Source of the DNA: Spinacia oleracea
Taxonomy: Eukaryota; Streptophyta; Magnoliopsida; Caryophyllales; Amaranthaceae
Length of the DNA: 64,000 nt
Assembly (NCBI RefSeq): GCF_020520425.1
Contig: NC_079488.1
Location: 87,091,285-87,155,284 of the forward strand
Direction: 5' to 3'
Position 1 is the stretch's first letter, and each line of letters begins with the position of its first letter. The notes beneath the pieces were generated by a model, which saw only the letters and a list, made by a program, of their open reading frames with translations, was not told where the DNA came from and searched no databases. Shown here piece after piece: positions 35,570-45,875 of this stretch. Both the position numbers and the translations under genes were made by a program.

Positions 35570-36054
35570 GTTAGCCCCCACTTTGACTGAGTCTTGGAGT
35601 AAGACGATGGTCAAAGTATTAGACGGAGTGCGTCGCACATGCCATGGTGTATGTGACCTGTTTTGCGAGGGTCTCACGAGCCCCCGAGTGATAACATTTG
35701 ACTTAAGGGTCATCACTTGAAGCGTCGACATATCCCTCACGTGTCATTGGGATTTGTCAACTGATAGTATAGAAACTTCCTCACTTTGTCATTGGAAGGA
35801 TCTAAAGATGCGTAGAAACTCCCTCACTTTGTCATTGGGAGTAACTACAGATGTTTTCGAAATTAAAGCTGTAAAGTGTAATTGGGCCTGGCCAAGCCCA
35901 ATCACGAGGTAAAACGTTTTTAAAGATTCTCATTTTCAGGGCTGGCTAAACGAGAAAACCCCCCTTGTTTTTATAGGAAGTAAAACGAAGGAAAATCCAG
36001 TACCCTTGTTTTTATAGGAAGTAAAACGAAGGAAAATCCAGTAAAAGTTATCGC
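35570..36054 (-). other. Element 2 3' non-coding end with polypurine tract
   Basis: The reverse of 35570-35587 gives AAAGTGGGGGCTAAC, next to the LTR. It also carries a short direct duplication of CCCTTGTTTTTATAGGAAG (about 35962 and 36003). No genes. Confidence 0.65.
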
Positions 36055-36590
36055 TGCAGCGACTAAGGACCTGCGCTGTTAGTGACGCAGACCCCGCCCG
36101 CTGAAGGTGGGCGAGCCTGTCCTCTGAGGGGGACCCCCCGTCCGATAGAAGTGGACGAATCTGTTTGATGTTTTTGAAAATAGGGACCTACGCGGTTTGT
36201 GACGTAGACCTCGCCCACTGAAGGTGGCGAACCTTGTCCGCTGAGGGTGGACACCCCGTCCGCTGAAGTGGACAAATCTGTTTGAAATTTTTGAAAATAA
36301 GGACCTACGCGGTTTGTGACGTAGACCCCGCCCACTGAAGGTGGCGAACCTTGTCCGCTGAGGGTGGACACCCCGTCCGCTGAAGTGGACGAATCTGTTT
36401 TGAAATTTTATTTTGTTTTGTTTTTTTTGAAAATAAGGACCTACGTGGTTTGCGCCGTAGACCCCGCCCACTGAAGGTGGCGAGCCTATTTTAAATTTGA
36501 AGTTTTTATTTCTTTCGAAAACTGAGGACCTGCGCGGCTAGTGACGCAGACCCCGCCCGCTGAGGGTGGGCGAGCCCATTTTGAATTTCT
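36055..36590. repeat. Tandem array of five hairpin-rich ~90-135-bp units
   Basis: Five units begin with GGACCT at about 36067, 36184, 36300, 36438 and 36527. Each contains short self-complementary pieces: CTGCG...CGCAG or TACG...CGTA, CGCCCGCTGAAGGTGGGCG, GTCCGCTGAGGGTGGAC and GTCCGCTGAAGTGGAC. Minus-strand frames across it repeat GGVYVTNRVGPYFQK but have no ordinary protein character. Confidence 0.85.
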
Positions 36591-37275
36591 TATTTTGCCT
36601 ATGTAGAAGGGCTTTTGTGATTACGACCTGTTGGTGGGTCGTAATATTTCCTGATTAGATGTGTCCTATAAGTGGGTCCACATTGTGTATATTTTTGTTT
36701 AACAATATTTTTTTGAGATATCCAAACATGTTATGGTGCGTGGCGCAGTCTGGGAATGTGATTTTGATTGCACGCTTTTTGTTGGAGTCCACTTTTCGTG
36801 AGCCCCCAAGTGTTGGGGCTCGTTGGTCGTTTTTCGCGTCTTGTAATCATGTTTGGGGTCACGTTCGTATGTGCGAGCGACCTCCTATTGTAGTGTGCTA
36901 TTTTAGTGAAGCCGTGGAGTGCGACTTTAGCTTTCAGGCGACATCCGGTTTTGGCTTGGCCCGGATTATCCCTTTGACAGACAGACATTTTCTATTTGGA
37001 AAACCAATGACTTGACGACACATATTTTTGGTGTTTCGAAGAATGACCATGATATTTAACTTGCTTTTTTATTTTTTGAAAAGTGTACATGAGCGTTTTC
37101 TGAGATGAGTCTAAGTTTCGACCAAGTTTCACTGTTATTATTTTTTGTTTATTTGGGAGCTAAAGGTGCTTTGGGCTTGATCTTACTTGCAATAGAGCCT
37201 TGTGTTTTAGCAACACGGTCTTAAGTCCTTTCCTATTCCGTGTTTTTGTGAAATCTGGGCCTTGGGCTGCATTTT

Positions 37276-37342
37276 CAGCGCCCAAGCTCAGGCGTTAAAA
37301 ATTTCGGCGCCCAGAGGTGGGCGCTGAAAGTTCTTTCCTGGT
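37276..37342. repeat. Double-hairpin module
   Basis: CAGCGCCCAAGCTCAGGCG then GGCGCCCAGAGGTGGGCGC and GAAAGTTCTTTCCTGG, shortly upstream of the antisense ORF. Confidence 0.72.
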
Positions 37343-37509
37343 AATATTTGATTTTCGGATTTCTAAACACGTTTCTGAATGGGATCAGGATGTTTATTGG
37401 GTGCGTTCAGCTATATATAGGGGCTAAGTACGTCCTTATTTTCCACCACTCTCAAATTCTTTCTCTCTTTTTTTTTTTGCCGTGCTCTAATTTATTTACT
37501 GCTTTTGCC

Positions 37510-39268
37510 ATGTCGACCCCTACTTTCTCACTCAAACGGACTGTTAGGCGTTGGCTACGAGCCCTTACTCCCACAGAAAAAGCTTTGTTAAAAGAATACC
37601 ACTTAGAGGCACTTTTAGGCTTACAACAAATTAATATTGATTATAATTTTCTGCAAGCTGCCCTAAACTTTTGGGACTCCGATCATCATGTTTTTTCCTT
37701 TCGGGGCAATGAAATATGTCCTTTGCCTGATGAATTTGCTGCGATCCTTGGTTATCCTACTAATGCTACTCCTGTTACCCCTGGCACTATTGAAGAGGGT
37801 AAAACAACCATAAGGGCTTTCCTAGGGCTAGATGATAACATGTTTGCTGAACTTGTTGTAGACGATAAGGTTAACTTGGCAAAACTCGTAAAACATCATT
37901 TTAGGCCTAGTAAGAATATGACCGAACAAAAATTGAACATTCGAGCCCTTGTATTTTGCTTGTTGAATCATTATTTGCTGTCGAATAATAACGGTGAGTT
38001 CGGTGACATAAGGCTGATCCCCTTGATTAGCCAGATGGAAAGTTGCTATTCTATTATGCCGTTGGTTGTTGCTGAGACTTTGGTGAGTGCGGATGAGCTG
38101 AAGAAGGATGCCAAATCCGAAATTTTTAAGGGAAGCCCCCTATTACTGCAGGTAATCTATTTTTTTTCTTTGCGCACATATACGCCACTTTTCTTTTTGT
38201 GCCTGGGGCTGAGTTTCAGCGCCCAGGGCTGGGCGCTGGAATATTCGGCGCCTGGTCCTGGGCGTTGAAACTGCGCCCCAGGAACCTTTTTTTCTTTCTT
38301 TTCATTCTTTTGATTCGATCGTACCTACTTTTGGAAGCTCCTGCCGATCCTAAACATTATCGCCCTATAGCTTTGGGCAACCGAAAATACTTGCACCAAG
38401 GCCAGGACGAGGCCAAATGGACCTCCTTTTTTACTTACGGCATTTGTTCTATTAAGTGGGTGGTACCATGGTGGGGTTTAACTACTATGACAGGGGGGTC
38501 TGATGTATCGGTTTATATTTCTTTGTTGGGCTATCTTGTCCCATTTATATTTTCCCTTACCGAGTCATGCGTCAATATGGTTTAAGGCAGACTATCCCCT
38601 TTTCTGATACGGTACCACCTAAGGTAGCGACCTTTGCACAAACACGGGTCTTAGCGTGGGCTAGGTATTATGATGGTCTCCCGCGTTGGGCTGTAGCTAC
38701 AACTGGGTTTGTGGGTCTTTCTGAAAACTATAAGTTGTGGATGAGTTCCGATGACAAGGATGTGAGGACCAAGGCCCGTAATGGAGAGCCGGCTGAGCTT
38801 TTGATACCTCGTATTCGTGTTAAGTATGAGGGTCCTGATTCTGCCAGACCTCGTACCTATAGTTTTAAGACTGTGAAAGCTCGTCCTGATCGAAAGCGAA
38901 AGGAAGTTCTTCCCCGTTCCAGTGTCAGGCCTAACATGAAGGGGCCTGCTGTTGTTAAAAGAAATGCAAGCTCTCGCGGAGATCGTCGCCGCAATAATGT
39001 ATGGGTTAGGAAGGCTCAGCCGCCTGTAGAAACAGTGGCTGGTCCAGTCGATGATAGTAATCCTTCTCCCACCACTGTTTGTGCCCTTGAGGCTGAGCAG
39101 GCTATAACTGAGAATGTTTCTAAAGCCTTGGCATCTTTGGAAGTTAGTGTCCAGGAGCCAGTTCTTATGGAGATTGATATTGGGGCAGCGCAGAAGATTA
39201 TGGGGATGGATCCTGCGAACATTGCTCTCTTCAAGACTTTATTTGATGATTTGGAAGAACTAGAGTAG
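37510..39268 (+). pseudogene. Antisense ORF of Element 2, DUF7745/plant-mobile-domain-like
   Basis: Start chosen at MSTPTFSLKRTVRRW (37510); the longer frame from 37348 adds T-rich leader. The first segment (37510-38151, 214 codons) has RRWLRALTPTEKALL, LQAALNFWDSDHHVFSF, LPDEFAAILGYP and NIRALVFCLLNHYL, the pattern of DUF7745/plant-mobile-domain proteins carried by plant retroelements. A candidate donor CAG/GTAATC follows, and the next 180 bp hold a double-hairpin module. The second segment (about 38337-38560, YLHQGQDEAKWTSFF) shifts frame near 38550 and continues at 38567-39268 (MRQYGLRQTIPFSD, WARYYDGLPRWA), with a basic, low-complexity tail. Opposite in strand to gag-protease. Function unknown. 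Confidence 0.75.
38217..38280. repeat. Double-hairpin module inside the antisense ORF gap
   Basis: CAGCGCCCAGGGCTGGGCGC then GGCGCCTGGTCCTGGGCG, GTTGAAACTGCG. It sits between the two coding segments, in a possible intron. Confidence 0.75.
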
Positions 39269-39777
39269 TGTAGTTCTTTGCTAGGGTGTATGTGCCCTCT
39301 ATTTATTTCAGTTGTGTTTGTTTTTTATTCCTAGCACTTTGTTTTCCTTCTTATTATATTTTAATAAAGGCATATTTTTAGTTTCCATTCAATTTTGTTT
39401 ATATGTCTAACACTTTTTACACAAAGAATATAATTTTGTTATTATTATTTGGACCGAATCCCTGGTAAGGATTGCCTACGTATCTTGTCAGAATCAGGTC
39501 GCGCGTAGTTCTTAACTTTAGAATAAGTTCTAGTATGCCGGATCTCGGTAGATATGTCCTGAAGTGGAAACATATTACTTAATCGGTCAAATGAGTGAAG
39601 TATTTGCCATTATTTTCATCTGCCGTTTTCCATAGGTTGCGTAAAATTCGACCAATTTGTTGGTAAACCTATTTGGATACGCACTGTACCCCCCAAGTGT
39701 TCGTTATTTTTCCGTTGCGTGCGGATAAAATGACAAGCACTTTTCGAAAAAGGAAAACTTTGGCAGGCAGAGAGTTT
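39269..39777 (-). other. Element 2 spacer, no genes
   Basis: Non-coding. GGACCGAATC...GCCTACGTATC (39451-39484) is shared with Element 1 at 19231-19262. Confidence 0.55.
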
Positions 39778-39842
39778 CAACGCCCAGGCTGGGGCGTCAG
39801 AAATTTCGGCGCCCAGCCCTGGGCGCTGAAAATAACTTGGGC
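39778..39842. repeat. Double-hairpin module
   Basis: CAACGCCCAGGCTGGGGCG then GGCGCCCAGCCCTGGGCGC, GAAAATAACTTGGGC. Confidence 0.75.
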
Positions 39843-40496
39843 GGTCAATTTTGACGTTTTGCTTCACATGTTCTTGCGTTTATTTCTATTTCGTTTTTTT
39901 TTGCCTTGATATTTTGCTTCATAGTTAAAATTAATTTTGAGGCTGTTTTGGAGGTGTTTTGACTGTTAGCGTGAAACGCATTTTTGTCCAGATTAATTTT
40001 TTCTATTGGTGACTCAAAACAGTTTTGAAAATGGAGTTAGGGTGCGGAACTTATGAAGATTTTTGTGGAGGGTATGATGGAATCTTATGTGAAAGCTGTC
40101 GGTGGGTTCTACGTTTTATGAATTTATTTTTTGGTAACATTTGCATTTGTTTTAAATTTTTTATTTCTTTTTGATTTTGGGTTGCATGGGTTGGCTCTCA
40201 TGATGACATTGGTTGGCTTTTTAGGTTTTGAGAATGGGATAGTGTGGTTTATTTTGTGGGTTTCGGGAACTGGTTCACATGGCATTATTTCAAAACCGAG
40301 TGGGCTTTGTTTGTTGGGCCTATAGTGGGCCGTTTCTTTATTTTTTTATTTTGCAAGTACATTTGGTGTTTATTTAGTGTTAGAATAAAATTTTTAGGAA
40401 AAAATATTACGCCTTTATTGATTTGGGAAAGTAAGGAAAACACACTGAAATAAAACTGACCCATATTCTAAAGGGCCTTAGGACCATCTAAAGTCT
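39843..40496 (-). other. Gap where pol would be expected
   Basis: The minus strand directly downstream of gag-protease holds no RT, RNase H or integrase motif, only T-rich non-coding sequence. In Element 1 the corresponding interval contains the ECT-like fragment. Confidence 0.6.
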
Positions 40497-43184
40497 CTAT
40501 TGCACTCCCTCATCCAAGGTGTGGCAGTCATGGAAAATTTCAAATACGGGTTTTAGCAGACCATCCCGAACGAAGGGTTCAGGGAAATCACAGCATGGGT
40601 GTTCTTCTCCTTCCCGAACAAACATCCCGTTAAGGGTCCTTTGATATGGGGGAAGGAGGGTGGTTTGTTTGGCTTTGTTAAGGCGTAGCCTAGATAGGCG
40701 GTCAGCAATATCTTCCGCCGTTGGTTCATAGCCTAAGCCAAAGGGAGTAGATTTGTCGGGAAAAGGATGGAATGTGCATTCCTTCTTCCTTATGCCTAAT
40801 GGGGTTCCTGGGAAATAACCTTGAGCCAACAGCATTCTAGGGATGACTCGGGATGCATGCGGGTCTAGGAATGCTGGATCATAATCTTCGATGAACTGGA
40901 TTGCTTCTTCCATTTGAAACCCATAAAGGTCATCTGCAGTTTCGGCTGTTCCAACCATAGTACAACTGACGTCGAGAGGAGGGGCGCGGATTTCTAGTAT
41001 TACCCCGTTATGGTTAAGTTTAACCATTTGGTGCAAGGTAGAAGCCACACCTCCTAAGTCATGGAGCCAAGGTCGCCCCAAGAGGAGGTTGAAAGTGGGC
41101 TTGATGTCAATTATTTGAAACTCCGTGGTGCGTGCCACAGGCCCAGTTTGTATGGTAAGGTTGATTTTTCCCAACACAGGCCTTCGGGAGTTATCATAAG
41201 CTCGTACCCCTTGTGAGGAGGTTTGGAAGTCATCGCTTCCTAGCCCCAAGCAATGGGCGGTTCGCAATGGGCAGACATTAACCGCCGAACCATTATCTAC
41301 GAGCGCTAGGGGGATGTTTTGTCCTTTGCATCCAACCACTAAGTAAAGGGCTTTATTGTGAGCACCCCCCTCTTTGGGTAAGTCTTTATCAGTGAAAACT
41401 ATAGCTTTTTCTCCGGCATCTCCCGTGACATGGCTAACCAATGAGTCAGGTGTGATATCTGTGGGTACTGAGATGAGGTCAAGTGAGCGAATAAGCTTTT
41501 CGCGATGTTCTTTTGAAGTACACATAAGATCCCAGATGGTAATCTCAGCCTTGGTTCTTTTCAGTTGTTTCAGGAGAGGATTTTCAATGAATTTCGCGAC
41601 GGTGGCGTGCCGCCCGTTCTCAGGAGTTTGCCTAACTGGGATGTCGCCCATAGGAGGTGGGTGAATATCCGGTTGGTATATCCTTCCGGATCGGGTGAGG
41701 TTGTCGACCTCGGGCTCCTGAGGGGTGGTGTCAATGAGAGCATACCCGGGCCAAGTTTCAGTGAAGAGGTCCTGGCCCGAGACTTGAGGTAGGTAAATAT
41801 CTTCGGCATCATCGTTCCACACACCGCACACTTCCCCCTCGATTCGATCCATAGGTACCACAGCGAGTGGTGCACCTTGAGGTGTAATATACACCGTGGG
41901 GTCGAAATTCTCTGGTTGGTCGAGAGAGATGTGACAAGAGCCGAGTGGGCTCTTGTTGTTGTTGGGCTTGCCAACGTTAGGGAGAGGTATTACTTCATCC
42001 TCTATCATGTCCTGGATCGTATGTTTTAGATACCAGCAGTTTTCAGTGTCATGCCCATTTCCTTGATGGAATTTGCAGTAAGTACCTTCGACCCAATATT
42101 TGTTTTTGACAGGAGGGTCGCGGGTGGGGCCTATAGGTCTCAACTTTCCTTGATTGGTTAGTCTTTCAAAGGCTTGTACCAAAGTTGACCCGAGTGGGGC
42201 AAACTTTCGGTCTCGGACCCATCTTACAGGGTATCTTCGGGCGGGAGCCTCTTCTACAGCATGGACTTCTTGGGCTTGGGGTGTGTTACCCCGATTATAG
42301 GTGTTGGTCTTATATGCAGGTTTGCTCTGTATGGTTTTGGCGAGGTCGTCCTCGATTTTTATTCCCACATCATAAACTCTTTTGAAAGTGTCGAGTCCCA
42401 GGTACCTAAGGTGTTGTCTGTAAGCCAGGTCTAAGTTATCAATGAATTTTTGGACCAATTCTGTTTCGGGAGGCCTATTGATTAGCTGGGCCGCCTGGTC
42501 CCTCCATCTAGCAAAGTAGGTTGTGAAACCCTCATTTTTCTTTTGGAAGAGAACTTCCAGCTCGCGCATGGTGACTTGGAAATCCATGTTCGACGAGTAT
42601 TGCTTGATGAAGACATTAACAAAGTCTTCCCAAGTTGGGAAGAGCTTAGGGTCCTGGTGGTAGTACCATTTGAGCGGCACAGGTTCCAAGGACAAAGGAA
42701 AGGCAGGTAGGTACATGGACTTGTCCACGCCTTTCAAGTTCATGGTATTCACAAAGCTCAGTAGATGATCACGGGGGTTATCCGTGGCCTTGAACTTTGG
42801 TAAGTCAGATGAACTGAACTTTTCTGGTAATTTGCCAGAAAAAGGTTCAGGCTCGAGGGAGAAGTATTTGCTCCCCATGGTTTGCTGTAGGAACATTTTT
42901 TCGATCCTCTTCTCGTTTTCGAGGTCATTTTTGGCTTGCGCAGCCGCTAAGGCTTCATTTTCCATTTTCAGTTGGCCCATGAGTTGGGTCATTTGGACCA
43001 TCTGGTCTCGCAAATCTTCGATGGACATGTTTGGAGGTGCGAATCGAGGTTGGGGAAGCGGAGATCCTTGAAATGAGGGACGACGGACGGAGCTTGGAGT
43101 TGCTAGACTTGGTGATGTATCTTCGAGACGCACTAGCCGTTGATTCCCTGATTGGCACCAAGTGGCAGGACCGGTCCTAGGCAT
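40497..43184 (-). CDS. gag-protease polyprotein of Element 2
   Basis: A single uninterrupted 895-codon ORF. N-terminal coiled-coil-like stretch (IEDLRDQMVQMTQLMGQL, residues about 54-95). Retrotransposon gag core about 120-270 (EPFSGKLPEKFSSSDLPKF, WYYHQDPKLFPTWEDFVNVF, EGFTTYFARWRDQAAQL). Zinc-binding variant CKFHQGNGHDTENC (CX2HX4HX4C), typical of Tat/Ogre gag. Aspartic protease about 625-740 with active site LALVDNGSAVNVCP and LLGRPWLHDLG. The tail ends ...LDEGVQ with a normal stop and no RT follows. It could assemble particles and cleave Gag in the cytoplasm, but reverse transcription and integration would have to come from elsewhere. Intactness in such a broken neighbourhood suggests recent activity or mobilisation; that is inference. 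Confidence 0.9.
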   Translation of the reverse strand: MPRTGPATWCQSGNQRLVRLEDTSPSLATPSSVRRPSFQGSPLPQPRFAPPNMSIEDLRDQMVQMTQLMGQLKMENEALAAAQAKNDLENEKRIEKMFLQQTMGSKYFSLEPEPFSGKLPEKFSSSDLPKFKATDNPRDHLLSFVNTMNLKGVDKSMYLPAFPLSLEPVPLKWYYHQDPKLFPTWEDFVNVFIKQYSSNMDFQVTMRELEVLFQKKNEGFTTYFARWRDQAAQLINRPPETELVQKFIDNLDLAYRQHLRYLGLDTFKRVYDVGIKIEDDLAKTIQSKPAYKTNTYNRGNTPQAQEVHAVEEAPARRYPVRWVRDRKFAPLGSTLVQAFERLTNQGKLRPIGPTRDPPVKNKYWVEGTYCKFHQGNGHDTENCWYLKHTIQDMIEDEVIPLPNVGKPNNNKSPLGSCHISLDQPENFDPTVYITPQGAPLAVVPMDRIEGEVCGVWNDDAEDIYLPQVSGQDLFTETWPGYALIDTTPQEPEVDNLTRSGRIYQPDIHPPPMGDIPVRQTPENGRHATVAKFIENPLLKQLKRTKAEITIWDLMCTSKEHREKLIRSLDLISVPTDITPDSLVSHVTGDAGEKAIVFTDKDLPKEGGAHNKALYLVVGCKGQNIPLALVDNGSAVNVCPLRTAHCLGLGSDDFQTSSQGVRAYDNSRRPVLGKINLTIQTGPVARTTEFQIIDIKPTFNLLLGRPWLHDLGGVASTLHQMVKLNHNGVILEIRAPPLDVSCTMVGTAETADDLYGFQMEEAIQFIEDYDPAFLDPHASRVIPRMLLAQGYFPGTPLGIRKKECTFHPFPDKSTPFGLGYEPTAEDIADRLSRLRLNKAKQTTLLPPYQRTLNGMFVREGEEHPCCDFPEPFVRDGLLKPVFEIFHDCHTLDEGVQ

Positions 43185-43580
43185 AAGATAAGCTAAAGTT
43201 TAGGTTCCCAAAGTTTCAAGCATTACTTAGTGTAGACTTCGACTCTCTAAATTGGTTTTTCACTTTTTCGCTCTTTCTTCTGTCGGTACACTTTTTGGGG
43301 GTTTTTTTTATTTTGGTCATTCTTTGGATTTTCGAAACACTTGCCTGTGTGACATTCATAGTTGTTAGCATGTTCGGTTTTGGTGCCGAGCATTGCCGTC
43401 GTAGGAGGCCTAACGACGACACAAAGAGTTATTAATTTTTCGCGAGACGCCTTTTGAAATCGAGTGCTTTTCTTACGCCCTCGTAGCAATTCTTTTGATG
43501 AACATTTTTTGTGCTACGTACTTTCTTTTTGCTTGGGCACCGAGGCTGCTGCGCCTGACCAGAAAGTCAAGCAGCAACTT
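43185..43580 (-). other. Element 2 leader, gag-proximal part
   Basis: Non-coding; from about 43345 it matches Element 1 at 21645 onward. Confidence 0.6.
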
Positions 43581-43647
43581 CAGCGCCCAGCAGTGGGCGT
43601 GAGAAATTTTGGCGCCCAGCCAGGGGCGTTGAAAATGCGTCCCTGGC
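43581..43647. repeat. Double-hairpin module in the 5' leader
   Basis: CAGCGCCCAGCAGTGGGCG then GGCGCCCAGCCAGGGGCG, GTTGAAAATGCG, TCCCTGG. Confidence 0.76.
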
Positions 43648-44409
43648 TGGTCCTCGTTTTCTGTTTTCTGTTTATGCGACTTCGATTTGCGTGCTTGCCT
43701 AATAACGTCCCTTACGCGTGACAGCGTTTGTGGGATTCGTTACAGGCCATCCCGAGCGTCGCTTGTTTTGTGGCGATCATTCGGGTTTGCGGAACACGTG
43801 CTTCGGTATAACTCTTTGGCAAATTAGTCTATGAATGTTTGGGCAATTTTTAAGGTCATTGGTTTTCTAGGATAGTTTGTCACAAAATCACATATTTCGC
43901 TACACATAACTACATTACAAACATGGATTTGAAAATTAAATATGCCACGTAGTTTATGATAGGCTTCTATGGGTAGTTTATTTGCGCCTGGCTTGGTACC
44001 GCTTCTATCGTAGATCCAACACATACCCCGGTCGAGGTAGTGTCTTCAACAGACGAATTTCGCTCAAGAGGCCAACCCGCAAGTGCAAGCCAAGGGGGCA
44101 TGCAGGCGAGAGGGACCTAATGGGCGAGCGATTGGGTTCGGGATAGGTGTACTACCTGCACAAGTACCGAGTGGGAAACATGCGCGGCGTATGCACCCCC
44201 CCTATTGGCGAAAAGGTATCCTTAGTCCCAACTCCCGAGGGAGCCGAGATTCGTTATGATGTTCTGCCCGTTCACATTAATATGCTGATTTTCAGGTCGT
44301 CCCAACTTGATGGGGAAATAAACGCGGGGTAGGATCGTTTCACCCTTCGGCTATTTTGATTACCTACAAGAACGAGTATTTCGTTCACTTTCCCCAGTGG
44401 AGTCGCCAC
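43648..44409 (-). other. Element 2 5' leader and primer-binding site
   Basis: Strongly conserved with both leader copies of Element 1. PBS 44391-44408 (minus strand TGGCGACTCCACTGGGGA), one base from the LTR. No conserved protein frame; conservation probably reflects priming, packaging or RNA structure. Confidence 0.7.
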
Positions 44410-45870
44410 TGTGAGGGGGTCGAAAAAGCGCGAGGCTAATGCGTGACTTGTCCCTCGTGGGTGTGACGATTCTTTTTATTCAATCAAGTGTAATTGGATT
44501 TCCTGTGAGTATACACCCAATTGACTAGTAATATAGGAGTCGCCATTCAGTTTCTAACGACAATGAGAAAAACTGACAAAACCCGGTTATCGTGACATAA
44601 AGGGAGTGCAATTATGTTTGACCACGACGGCCGTAGGTTCCCTTGTGATCCCTGGTGTGGGGATCTCTCAATATACACCCGCAAGGTAGAGATTGAGGGT
44701 TCGGGGGACTGTAACTACCGAGAGGAGTAATTCGCTCGTCGATAACTCCAGAGGCAGGATATCCTTACTAGCTCAGCATAAATAATTGAAGGGACATGCG
44801 TTAACTATTAAACTAATCTGAATTGATTTTAGCAGTATGCAGCATATAATACTAATTCGATCGTGATTATCTGATTTAAATATCATTAAGGGACCTAGCA
44901 TGATAATCCGATTTCGCAAAAATATTATATTTATTAGGCGTGATAGAACAATCATATTAGGTTAGTTTAACAGTTCATAAAAAGGGCGAGGAAAGCAGTT
45001 AAATCATCGAAAAGGGACACATTACGACGCACCCTTGAGAGGTGCGTCAGGGTTCTCAGAAAACTAACCACTTTGACTTTGCTATTTCTCCTTTTTATTT
45101 AACGAATCTCGATTATGGGACAGGATACGTTCTGTTCGATTTATGGATCGATTGCGACAGAACGCGTGAACAGTTTCGCAGCGAGAGGCTTAGGCTAAGG
45201 GGTTTAGAGTCAATACTCAGAATATATTATGTGTTGTTGTGTCTTGTTTCACGTCGAAACTAGGGGTCTATTTATAGGGAAGAGTTCGTGGAAGGATAGA
45301 ATTGCAGAGTTCTAATCCGCAAAGAATTAGGAAAAGAAACGTACCCAGGTATTTTCAGCGCCCATGCCTGGGCGCCGAAGATTTCGGGCCCAGAGCCAGG
45401 CGTTGAAAATAGGGTCTGGGCAGTTCTTGTTTAGTCAGATTCGGATTCTAAAATCCGTAGAGTTTGAGATTAATTTGAGTCTTTTAGCGCGTATCAATTT
45501 GTGACGGAATGCGTCTGGGCCCGTTACGAACTCTAGGCTCGTTAGGATTTTAATTAATACGTAACTCTTATTTCCGAATCCTATTAGGAATAGGATTCTC
45601 GCGGTTTTCTATCTCATTTAGGATTTATGTTGGAATGCAACACCTAATTCTGACAGGTTTCTATCTTTTATGATTTGCCACTTTTAGAAGCTACCTTTTA
45701 CGGCAGTTACTATTTTTAGCAGGTTTCCATAAATAGCAGGTTTCGGGTAAAATGAAATGGGGAATCGAGATTCGTTTATTTTATAGGAGATGCGTTGTCA
45801 AGTGGAGTTTTTATGCTTTCATCATCGAACCTTTCCCTTGCGGGAATGGGGACAAAAGTAGGTGTCTACA
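44410..45870 (-). repeat. Element 2 right LTR (5' LTR)
   Basis: 1461 bp, TGTGAGGGGG to TGTCTACA. Minus-strand TATA box CTATAAATAG 45268-45277; GACGCACC hairpin 45026-45048; double-hairpin module 45356-45421 (first arm has CAT for CAG). Near-identical to the left LTR except in that module. Confidence 0.9.
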
Positions 45871-45875
45871 CTTGT

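Larger units (their letters stand above)
34124..45870 (-). mobile_element. Element 2: Tat-like element with gag-protease but no pol
   Basis: 11,747 bp between CTTGT duplications (34119-34123 and 45871-45875). Two LTRs of 1446 and 1461 bp, PBS at 44391-44408 and PPT beside the left LTR place transcription on the minus strand. Sense order: 5' LTR, leader, gag-protease (43184 to 40497), gap, antisense DUF7745-like ORF (37510-39268), hairpin array, 3' LTR. No RT, RNase H or integrase is visible on either strand. This matches the idea of a non-autonomous gag-bearing (TR-GAG type) derivative of the Tat lineage, where antisense ORFs are known. Confidence 0.88.

Noticed and set aside
36063..36471. 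Minus-strand repeat-protein ORFs (GGVYVTNRVGPYFQK)
   Set aside because: Produced by the hairpin-unit tandem array; two overlapping frames show the same periodicity, and Element 1's copy is broken.
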